Below are positions 56,751 to 64,000 of a stretch of DNA of 64,000 nucleotides, in pieces. The notes under the pieces were generated by a model. That model worked only from the letters and a program-made list of their open reading frames with translations, ran no database searches and was not told where the DNA came from. This DNA comes from Pycnococcus provasolii (Eukaryota; Chlorophyta; Pseudoscourfieldiophyceae; Pseudoscourfieldiales): NCBI GenBank assembly GCA_049487715.1, contig CP150551.1, positions 744,001-808,000 on the forward strand, in the 5' to 3' direction. The position numbers and the translations under genes are program-made. The stretch's first letter is position 1. Each line of letters starts with the position of its first letter.

Positions 56751-57757
56751 CCAAGGTAGCTAAGTGGAGGAGACACAATCCAACGTGTGTACTGTAAGAA
56801 CTACAATAGCACGAGTCAAAAACAGACAGCAACAAGTGAGTCAATCAACAAGTGAGTCCCTAATAAATAAATAAGACGCACAAATGGCAAAAGTCAAACC
56901 ATGTGCATGTGAGTTACCTGAAATCCGAAATGAAACGAGCCGCGTGTTTGTTTGCTTTCCTGTGCACATTTCCTTATGTTGTGTTGTGTTGTGTTGTGTT
57001 GTGTTGTGTTGTGGGGAACGCGAACGAAATTGTCGACTGAACGACTTCAGTGGTGACAAGCAGACAAGAGCTTGCACGAAGTATGTAAACTTTACCATCT
57101 AAGAAGCACTTGTAAATTTTACTCCTCAAAAGTGTCAGGCTGACCAGCTACTTATGACCAGCTACTTATGACCAGCTTGAGCAGCGGACGAAACAGTCCA
57201 TGGTGAGGCACATGGTGAATTGGTGAGGCACATGCATGGCGATTGAGGAACGCACGAGGATCAGCAATTGATAGTAAGCATCATGAAGAGGAACAACAAC
57301 ACGTTCATCACGTTCACGAACACGTTCAAGAACATGTTCACGACGAAGACTTTTGTGGTGTCATGGTGTACGTCTTCGAAGCTCCTTGCTGCCTTGTGTA
57401 TGCCTCCTTCCCTCCCTCCCTCACACGCACTCTTCCTTTCGTCGCCTGCTTTGCCAGTCTGCTGCTTTGTCTCCGCTTTTGTTTCGTCGCTTTTCCCGCC
57501 CACGCTACATCATGCAGCACGGCCACTCGCCATCCTCCTCATTTACACTTCATTTCCATTTCATTTCACTCGCGTTTGCTACCTTTAGCGTAAGTAGCGC
57601 ACTCGCTGGGCAGGCATTGCGTGCGCACTTGTAGTCTTGTAGTCTGCCTCCCTGCCTGACTACGATAGTGTCCTCCTCACTTCCAGCGACAGTCTGTTGG
57701 CACTTTCACCGACGCTCGTGTTGCCTGTGCATCTCCAAACGTTTGTTATTAAAAAAC
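56751..57757. repeat. Gene-free region with (GTGTT)n and 14-bp tandem repeats
   Basis: (TGTTG)n at 56975-57012, about seven units. TGACCAGCTACTTA twice in tandem at 57141-57168 plus a partial third copy. ORFs here are low-complexity and unconvincing. It should hold promoters of two divergent genes. Confidence 0.65.
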
Positions 57758-58840
57758 ATGCCCACGTCGGCGTCGTACGACTTGCACGGCCGGAGAACAC
57801 AAATGTTCACGCCAAACACGCACGCGTTCGGATCAAGCCTGTCGACGCCCAAGCCGGGAACGCGCGAGGCGTTCGAGGCTGCAGCATCCGCGGCGCGCGC
57901 GGCGGCTGCGCGCGTGCAAGGGCACACGGCGCGACGCAAGGCGCAGCACACCGCGTCAGCATCAGTCAACTCAAAAGGCTCGGGCGCGCGCGAGTCGGCG
58001 GCGACCGCCGCGCGCGAGTTCGAGGCCATGCTGAGACGACGGATGGAAAGGCCGCTGCCCGTGCAGGTGGACGACGCGGCGTTGCCCAGCCCCGTGACGC
58101 TTGCGGCAAAGCCAGCCAGGCTCAAGGACCTCTGTCTCGAGGACAAACGACGCGTTGCGGGGCTGGTTGCACAGGTGGTGTCGCTGCAGCGCGAGACGGC
58201 GCGGTGGAAGAGCTCGTGCGAGGAAGCAAGGGCTGCGCTGGCAAAGCACACGGCGGAGGCGGATACGCGCATGGGGCGCCTGCGAGAGCAGAATGCGGAG
58301 ATTGTTGCGGACAACGCGCAGCTTCGCTCGAAGCTTGCGCACGCGCTCGGCTTGCTGCGGCAATACCAGCGAAAGCTGGAGGATAGAAGAAGTGGCGTCG
58401 CACTTGCGAGCGAGCCTGGACCGTTCGCACGTGCGATGGAGGCGAAGTTGCGTGCTTCCGCGCCAGCGGCGGTTCCTGCAAGCGTAGAATGCGCTGCCAC
58501 CCTTGAGCCGACGACTTCTCCCGCGGCTTTCGAGCGCCCAGGGCTTGTGCCGGAGGAGCAGCCGTCGGCTGAAGGGCGGCGGCGCATTCTACGCTTCGAT
58601 CCCAGTGTTGGTGCGACAGGACGCTTTTTTTTCGAGGAAGTGGAGGCCGACGATGCCAACGACGTTTACGGCGTTGGCGGTGAAGGCGGCGCTGCCGAGT
58701 CCAGCGCGCCACCACCACCTTCAGCAGTGCCTCGGTCACAACCTTTCGTCGGCGGCGACGACGATCTCGTGGATTTGATCAATATGGCTGAGCACCTTAT
58801 GGCAGCGGCGGCACCGCATCTCGAGCATACGCCATCCTAG
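57758..58840 (+). CDS. Hinderin (KIAA1328)-like coiled-coil protein
   Basis: 360 aa from the ATG at 57758. N-terminal Ala/Arg-rich helices precede ARLKDLCLEDKRRVAGLVAQVVSLQRE, which resembles the conserved LCxEDKxRIAxLIxEL motif I associate with hinderin-type proteins. A coiled coil at about 140-215 follows (EEARAALAKHTAEADTRMGRLREQN through LLRQYQRKLEDR), then an Ala/Pro-rich tail with an acidic segment and DDDLVDLINMAEHLM. The identification rests on one motif from memory. Confidence 0.5.
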   Translation: MPTSASYDLHGRRTQMFTPNTHAFGSSLSTPKPGTREAFEAAASAARAAAARVQGHTARRKAQHTASASVNSKGSGARESAATAAREFEAMLRRRMERPLPVQVDDAALPSPVTLAAKPARLKDLCLEDKRRVAGLVAQVVSLQRETARWKSSCEEARAALAKHTAEADTRMGRLREQNAEIVADNAQLRSKLAHALGLLRQYQRKLEDRRSGVALASEPGPFARAMEAKLRASAPAAVPASVECAATLEPTTSPAAFERPGLVPEEQPSAEGRRRILRFDPSVGATGRFFFEEVEADDANDVYGVGGEGGAAESSAPPPPSAVPRSQPFVGGDDDLVDLINMAEHLMAAAAPHLEHTPS

Positions 58841-59092
58841 TAACTTTCATTTCTACTTTTCCTCACATCTTCGCAACCGGAGCCCTCACTACGCCGATGA
58901 AAGCGCCCTGATAGTGTGATACAACCTTCGTAATCGCCTGCGCCAATGCGCCGTGTACGAAAACGCGCAGTGAATGGCACCGGTGAATGTGCTGAACGAT
59001 GAAAGTGAACGGTGTGAATAACCGACCGTTGGACAGAGTAAAGTACACTTCATTACTGTATGAGCGATATTAGTTTGAACAAAAATGAAAAG

Positions 59093-60062
59093 TCAGCCGT
59101 ACGGTCCAGCTGGCGTGCCTTGACGAAGGTGTTCGTCCAGGTCGGCACGGTTGACTTCGTAGCCTGTTTTATTTAGTGTGTTAGGTTGTTAGTGATTGCT
59201 GTTTGTGCGCCGTGGCTGGTTAGAGGGGAGACTTACCCCAGTGAAGCAGTGTTTGGCGAACCACCGGAGAGATGGTGTGATCGTCGAGTAAAGTGTGCGG
59301 TTCCACACGACGTTGGCTAGCAGCTGCGACGATCTTGTTGAGCAGATTTCTCTTCCAGCGCCCTTTCGGTCCGCACACGCCCGTCCACCTAGAAATTTGG
59401 CGCTCGTCTTCGCCACCCGTCAAACGTCGTCCTTGAAAGAACCGGAAGTACCACTGCGTCCACCCTCGTGGGTCGATAGGATGGATCCAGCCACTTGTCT
59501 CCCAGCCAACTTGGTCAAGTCCGCTCTTCACGCCGTACTTATTGTTTTTCGTCGAGTACGTTCGCGATCGAAAGAGACGCTCTTCGACTCCGTCGAACCA
59601 CTCGGAGGGAAATTCGTCAGCCGTCACACCTGGAATGCCTTCAGGAAACTTGTCACGAGGGTACAGCACGCCTGGTTTTCCACCTTTGGGATGAAAGTAG
59701 ATGCCACCGTGCATGCCCCGTGTCAGCATGTCACGAGGAGTGAGGTTGGGACGAAACTCGGCGTGTCCAGCAAACTTGAGCCGTCCCCTCGCATCGCGGT
59801 CCTTGGCTGGGTTGCACGGCTTTGCTGGTTGCGGTAGCGGCGCGACGCCTCCCGCACCCGCACCTGCTGGCGAAACGGCGGTCTTCGGATTTTTTCGCGC
59901 AGGAGCGGCAGGTGCAGGCTGAGGATTGCGGGAGGAATCCTCTTGCAAGGTTTCTTCTGAGAAAGCGCCAGGCGTGTACGCTGATGCAGCTGCAGCACGA
60001 CGCGGGCGCTTCGACGCGGATGCGGACGCGGACGCGGGTGGAGCGCGCTTCTTCGGCGGCAT
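59093..60062 (-). CDS. Conserved uncharacterised family (NKYGVxSG / GWxQW / DERQI-RW motifs)
   Basis: Two exons, 60062-59237 and 59163-59093, with a 73-bp intron (perfect donor GG|GTAAGT, branch CACTAAC, acceptor AACAG|G), giving 298 aa. Without splicing the protein would lack its natural end LLHWG-YEVNRADLDEHLRQG. N-terminus MPPKKRAPPASASASAS is basic and low complexity. The core at about 95-270 reads MHGGIYFHPKGGKPGVLYP, FPEGIPGV, FPSEWFDG, NKYGVKSG, GWIHPIDPRGWTQWYFRFFQGRR, DERQISRW, GPKGRWKRNLLNKI. I have seen this pattern in many fungal and algal proteins of unknown function; I cannot give a name. Confidence 0.8.
59164..59236 (-). other. Intron in the uncharacterised-family gene
   Basis: 73 bp; GTAAGT donor, CACTAAC branch site about 30 nt before an AAACAG acceptor. 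The strongest consensus splice signals in the window. Confidence 0.88.
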
Positions 60063-60221
60063 GACGAAGTTATAGTTGTGAGTGTGGTCGTGGCAGGATT
60101 GAGGGGGAGGAAAATCTGACCGTTGCATTTCTGACCAGAAGAATTTTTCCGAAAATCTGATCCATTTGGGCATTTCACGATATTTTTTAAAATATTTTAT
60201 TATTTCTCGCCTCCTTTAATG

Positions 60222-61359
60222 TTACTTCTTCTCGTGACACATCGTCTTGTGATCGCGCCAGTGCGCCTTCTGGCATGCGCGCGAGCAGTAAAGCGCGGCG
60301 TGGCACAACGGGCAGGATTTGAACTTGAGTTCGCTCGTTTCCGTAGCTTGGCAATTCCAGCATGCACGGACCATACTCGGAGGATTTGACAACATTGCAA
60401 TGCCCGAATGCGTTGTTTGGACGTCACCCTTTTCGAACTGCTCAATCATCTTGCCGTAATCGGCATGAATACGTTCGCTGTTGTAATGTGGGGGGGGTGG
60501 TTGCCATCAAATCGAAAGGGGAAAATCCGGGGGGGTGGGTTAAGTAGAAAGGAAAACTTGAAAATTTGGAAAAAAAAAAAAAAATTTTTTTTTGGGTAGT
60601 TTTGGGAAGGAGAAGGGGGGGGGAGGAAACGGACCGGAAGAGAAGAAAAAAACAAAAAAAAAAAAAAAGATATCTCCCTCCTTCCCCCCGAAAAGAAAAA
60701 GCATACACTTCCCTCCCACCCAACGCGCGACGGGAGGCGAGTGGGTTGAGGGAGGGGCGGGGAACTTAAATTTTTTTTTTTTTTTTTTTGTTTGGTGGTG
60801 GGGGGAAGGGGGGGATATGTTTTTTTTTTTGTTGTTTTTGTTTTCTTTTTTTTTTTTTTTTTTTTTTTTTCTCCCCGCACGCCTTGACGATACGCACAAG
60901 ACTACGAAGCACTCCGAGGTCTAACAACGTCACATCAACGAGATCATTATTGTAATCATTTGAATCTCTAGCGAGGTCGACGAAGTCCCGCGACTCCTTG
61001 CTCCACGCATCTGAATCCACCCACATCATGCCCGACAAATTCGAATGATATGATGACGGCGAGACGATTTGAGGAAGCGAAATCGCATCCGGTGCGACCA
61101 TTGCTTGGAACCGTGCGCGGGCAACCTTGATCAAAGACTCGCGCCGTTCATCAAACTCTGCCGGCTGCTTGCCCTTCTCTTTGTTGCGGCAGTCCAATGA
61201 CGATAGACACTGCGTTGTTGTCGTCGTCGAAACGCACTCGTTCTCCTTCTCATCACCACCACCACGAGACGATATTTCGGTCGACGTCGACGCGGACGCG
61301 GACGCCGATGCCGACGCAGATGCGGACGGAGCGCGCTTCTTATTCTTCTTCGACGGCAT
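60222..61359 (-). CDS. MYND-type zinc-finger protein
   Basis: Exons 61359-60881 and 60477-60222 around a 403-bp intron give 244 aa and read SLVRIVKA-ERIHADYGKMIEQFEKGD across the junction. The C-terminus is a complete MYND zinc finger (CWNC ... CPLCHAALYCSRACQKAHWRDHKTMC), a protein-protein interaction module. The N-terminus MPSKKNKKRAPSASASASAS nearly repeats that of the neighbouring gene. The middle (ESLIKVARARFQAMVAPDA, MMWVDSDAWSKESRDFVDLARD) is not recognised. Confidence 0.8.
60478..60880 (-). other. Intron of the MYND gene, homopolymer-rich
   Basis: 403 bp with donor GC|GTGCGG and acceptor ACAACAG. It contains extreme runs: A14 followed by T9 near 60570-60593, A-runs at 60646-60669, T-runs at 60770-60789, 60820-60830 and 60846-60870, and several G-runs. 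On the unspliced strand it reads as poly-Lys/Phe junk. Confidence 0.75.
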
Positions 61360-61458
61360 GAATTTGTGATGTGAACAGATGTGATTGGTTGTGGCCTTGT
61401 GGGCGGGAGCTTTTCAAAATCCGGAATCCCTTTTTTTTGACCGGAAAAGTCATCGAAA

Positions 61459-61475
61459 ACCCTAAAACCCTAAAG
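61459..61475 (-). repeat. TTTTAGGG motif pair upstream of the MYND gene
   Basis: AACCCTAAAACCCTAAA on the plus strand, about 100 bp upstream of the MYND start, with TTTAGGG on the sense strand. Telo-box-like. Confidence 0.7.
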
Positions 61476-61609
61476 TTTTGGTATCCGGCACGGGAGCAAC
61501 TCCGCGTGTATAGTCTAAGGTGTTTTAAAAAGCTTAAGGTTCGTTGGTGAGAATAAATGTCAAAATAAATTAACATATATACTTCTTAGTTCTTATATTT
61601 ATTGTAGTT

Positions 61610-63898
61610 TTACCATGCGACGTCAGTCGATAAGTGCACACTTGTACTTTCGTCGGGATTCGCACCCGCGTCAGCGGACGCCACGGCGCGGAGCAGCCTC
61701 TCAGCCTTCAGGCGCACTTCCTCCCACTCCTCGTGCGGGTCGCTGAGCACCGTGATGGCACCTCCCGCGCCAATGTGCAGCTTGCCGGCAGCCGCTACGG
61801 CGGTTCGGATCACCACGTTGAGGCAGAAGGAGGCGCCTCTCGCGGCGTCGATCATAGGCGGCACTCCCAGCGCATCGTCCGCGATGGGTAGGCTGAAATA
61901 ACCCACGGATCCGCTGTACACACCACGAAACCGACCTCCCGCAATGCCCTTGCCAGGGCTCTCGCGTACCGGAGCGCCTTCGACATCACGCAGCAGCGCG
62001 ACGGATCGACGCTTTGGTGCGCCCGTCATAGATCCTGGTGGAAACGCGCAGCGCACGCACTCCGCTGGCCCGACGTCACCTCGCCTTCGGCCCTTCACAA
62101 CGCTGACCAGCTGATGCACCGTCGCATACGACTCGAGTTTTGCAAATGCGGGAACGTGTACAGTGGCCACGTCGCACACGCGCCCGAGGTCGTTTCGCAG
62201 AAGATCGCAGATCATCAGATTCTCCGCGCGATCCTTTTCGCTGTTGACGAGCTCCATCGCCACAGCATGATCTCGCGCAGTGTCGTTCGGAATGCGCGCA
62301 GCCGTGCCCTTGATCGGCCGTGCCTCGAGCGTGCCGTCTCGGCCGAGGCGTAGAAACAGTTCGGGGCTTGAGCACAGCATCACGGGGGCGGCGTCGCGCG
62401 ATCCAGCAGGCGAGACACCGGCTGAAAGGAATGCTGCATATGGCGCGGGATTCAGGCGTCTGAGTCTGTGGTAGCAGGATGCAAGCCACATGTACTCAGC
62501 ATCGTCATCGTCGCGGTGGATGTCGTGGGGACTCGTAGCGCGTCGCGTGAGCGCCGTAGCAAGCGGCCCAGTCTCCTCACCGCACATCGCCTTTGCGAGT
62601 GTGCTGTGCGGGCGCCAGTCACTCGGGTGAACCGGCGACCTCGTCATCTGCGTCGTGAGACAAAGCTCGTAGCTCTCGCCTTCGCGAAGGAACGCCTGGC
62701 AAGTTCGCACGTCTTCCTCGTACTGTGCCTGCGATCGACGCGGAATGAAGGGAGGCGATTTCGGCGGCTCGGAATCTGGGATCACGACGCTTGCGTCTCC
62801 ATCGCCAACTGCCGACAAAAGCTTCTTCTTCCATCCAGCCGCAATGCGCGTGATGGAGTGCGCAACATCCTCGATCCATTCCATCTGACGAACACGCGCT
62901 CGCTTAATTTCTTCGTCATCAAAGGCTGATCGGAAGAAGATTCCGTGGGCTCTCCTGTCGTCATCGTCCTCGTTATCGTCGTCTTCGCCGCCATCATTTT
63001 CAGCCGCATTTGCGGGTGAGGGCTGCGCACGAACAGAATGGCCGGTATCTCTGCCACGGTGCTCACTCGACTCCATCGCACTGCAAGGCGCCGTCGATGC
63101 TGAAGCACACTCTGGGATGAGCGCAAACACGTACGCCGCTGCCCGCGTACCATCGCATGGCTGATGATCCACGGCAACCCACCGATCTGCGAATTGAAGT
63201 ACGCTATCGGGCAATCCACCTTCTTCCGTACTGCCTGGCATGTCCGTCTCCATCGTTCCGTCGTCGCCGAGCTCGTATCCAAGATACCCGACAAGGCCGC
63301 CGAGGAACTGCATGGAGGCGAGAGGCCACACGCCGTTACCATGCGGTGGCGCGCTGTCCGGCGATGTCAGCAGCACGTCCTCCACAGCCGCGATGACATT
63401 TCCGTCGAGCTGTATGTCTGCATATTGCCACATGGTAAGTGCCGCCCCGTCACGCTGCGCCGGGGGTTCCCATCGCCGACCGTCGCTGGTCTCCAGTACC
63501 AGGTGACGTTCCCCTCGTTCTCCTTGTCGATGGTAGCAGACCTTCCTCCAGAATGGACCACCTCGGCCGCCGAGGAAGCTATATCGCCCTCGTCCTTCCG
63601 AGACACCTCCAGATGTATCAAGCCACCAGCCACAGTCTTCGCGTCGTGCCCCGACTTGGCTCCAGAAGAGGCGCTCAGCAACTGTGCCAGATTCGACATT
63701 CCCTTGAAGAGGAACACGTCTGTGCAATAGGCGCCATCGTACCGCCGACGCGCGACGTGCGGCGTTATCCAATCTTCCTTCTAGAGTATGTACCGGTGTT
63801 GTTGGTAGCTCCGGTGATGGCGATGGCGATGGCGATGGCGATGGCGATGGTAGTCTTGGTGAGGGGTTCGAATGCAAATGACGCTTCGCGGGTGTCAT
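61610..63898 (-). CDS. PABB: Aminodeoxychorismate synthase, PabB domain
   Basis: Converts chorismate and ammonia to 4-amino-4-deoxychorismate in folate synthesis. 762 aa as drawn. The chorismate-binding domain fills the C-terminal half: MLCSSPELFLRLGRDG, ARPIKGTAAR (the Lys of PIKGT marks PabB rather than anthranilate synthase, which has Ala), CDLLRNDLGRVC, PPGSMTGAPKRRSVALL, GVYSGSVGYFS and IGAGGAITVLSDP. The N-terminal lobe has RRVPLQGNVESGTVAERLFW and GRGRYSFLGG. An Asp/Glu-rich insert lies mid-protein. The start is weak: the first 30 residues come from a GATGGC microsatellite, and plant enzymes carry a glutaminase domain before PabB, so upstream exons beyond the window are possible. Confidence 0.87.
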   Translation of the reverse strand: MTPAKRHLHSNPSPRLPSPSPSPSPSPSPELPTTPVHTLEGRLDNAARRASAVRWRLLHRRVPLQGNVESGTVAERLFWSQVGARREDCGWWLDTSGGVSEGRGRYSFLGGRGGPFWRKVCYHRQGERGERHLVLETSDGRRWEPPAQRDGAALTMWQYADIQLDGNVIAAVEDVLLTSPDSAPPHGNGVWPLASMQFLGGLVGYLGYELGDDGTMETDMPGSTEEGGLPDSVLQFADRWVAVDHQPCDGTRAAAYVFALIPECASASTAPCSAMESSEHRGRDTGHSVRAQPSPANAAENDGGEDDDNEDDDDRRAHGIFFRSAFDDEEIKRARVRQMEWIEDVAHSITRIAAGWKKKLLSAVGDGDASVVIPDSEPPKSPPFIPRRSQAQYEEDVRTCQAFLREGESYELCLTTQMTRSPVHPSDWRPHSTLAKAMCGEETGPLATALTRRATSPHDIHRDDDDAEYMWLASCYHRLRRLNPAPYAAFLSAGVSPAGSRDAAPVMLCSSPELFLRLGRDGTLEARPIKGTAARIPNDTARDHAVAMELVNSEKDRAENLMICDLLRNDLGRVCDVATVHVPAFAKLESYATVHQLVSVVKGRRRGDVGPAECVRCAFPPGSMTGAPKRRSVALLRDVEGAPVRESPGKGIAGGRFRGVYSGSVGYFSLPIADDALGVPPMIDAARGASFCLNVVIRTAVAAAGKLHIGAGGAITVLSDPHEEWEEVRLKAERLLRAVASADAGANPDESTSVHLSTDVAW

Positions 63899-64000
63899 CT
63901 GTGATTTTTTTTTTTTTTTGTGGAATTGATTCGTGGTGAGTGAGTTGTTGAGATGGTTTTCGCGTTCTTTGTTTTTCCGTTTTTGTGATTGATGTTCGCC
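63899..64000. other. Right edge, T-run
   Basis: T15 at 63905-63919, directly upstream of the PabB frame (a CACAG precedes its first ATG on the coding strand and could be a splice acceptor). Too short to interpret further. Confidence 0.4.

Noticed and set aside
57243-57593. 116-aa His/Leu-rich ORF
   Set aside because: Made from GTTCAC/CTTCC-type repeats; no signal of selection and overlapping ORFs are equally long.
60446-60880. Minus-strand frames with long Lys and Phe runs
   Set aside because: They translate homopolymers inside the MYND intron.
63838-63920. Possible tRNA (GGTTCGAATGC box B followed by a T-run)
   Set aside because: No matching T stem or D arm; it lies at the microsatellite start of the PabB frame.

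Overview
The window is nuclear DNA of a compact, GC-rich, intron-poor eukaryote, most likely a small flagellated green alga of prasinophyte type. Three groups of genes point there. Plastid and green-lineage proteins include a thylakoid-lumen ascorbate-peroxidase-like protein, OSB-type organellar ssDNA-binding proteins with PDF motifs, a BPG2/YqeH-like permuted GTPase, a plastid-type PGP synthase and a plastid-type sugar/H+ symporter. Cilium-associated proteins include CFAP119/CCDC189, an IQCC-like protein and a hinderin-like protein. Core nuclear proteins include Sin3, CPSF6, RBMX2, eIF2D, uL23/L23a, DCAF13/Sof1, ARL2 and MED25. The species cannot be named from the sequence alone.

Thirty-nine protein genes are supported. 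Most are single-exon, lie on alternating strands, and have convergent 3' ends as little as 32-100 bp apart. Six carry one confident intron each (73-725 bp; donors mostly GTACG-type). One, in the L23a gene, leaves a 4-nt last coding exon.

Layout: 0-5.7 kb, C-terminal end of an unknown gene, then Sin3. 5.7-7.3 kb, gene-free. 7.3-10 kb, tandem OSB genes. 10-18.3 kb, IQCC-like, NamZ/DUF1343, a PPR plus 2OG-oxygenase fusion, SLP phosphatase, lumenal peroxidase and a MIT-like protein. 18.8-25 kb, L23a, Sof1, an unknown conserved protein, a nucleotide-sugar transporter and NDUFAF6. 25-30 kb, two small unknown proteins, PGP synthase and CPSF6. 29.9-30.1 kb, a miniature inverted-repeat element with a 9-bp target duplication. 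30.9-36 kb, CFAP119, an unknown nuclear protein, RBMX2, ARL2, a permuted tRNA-Val and a NOL8-like protein. 36.4-52.6 kb, DnaJB12/14-like, Sec14-like, a cAMP-receptor-like GPCR, BPG2, eIF2D, a dicarboxylate carrier, a GDP-mannose-type transporter, a plastid sugar symporter and MED25. 52.8-64 kb, a glycosyltransferase-like protein and a sulfotransferase side by side, a longin-like protein, a hinderin-like protein, a conserved uncharacterised family, a MYND protein and PabB (aminodeoxychorismate synthase).

The most striking signal is at 34,940-35,039 on the minus strand: a circularly permuted tRNA-Val(UAC) gene, with the 3' half upstream of the 5' half, a 28-nt intervening segment, and bulge-helix-bulge-like pairing between leader and trailer at the anticodon loop. 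A second theme is short TTAGGG-type (telo-box-like) clusters in most intergenic spaces, often 70-150 bp upstream of a start codon and usually with TTAGGG on the sense strand.
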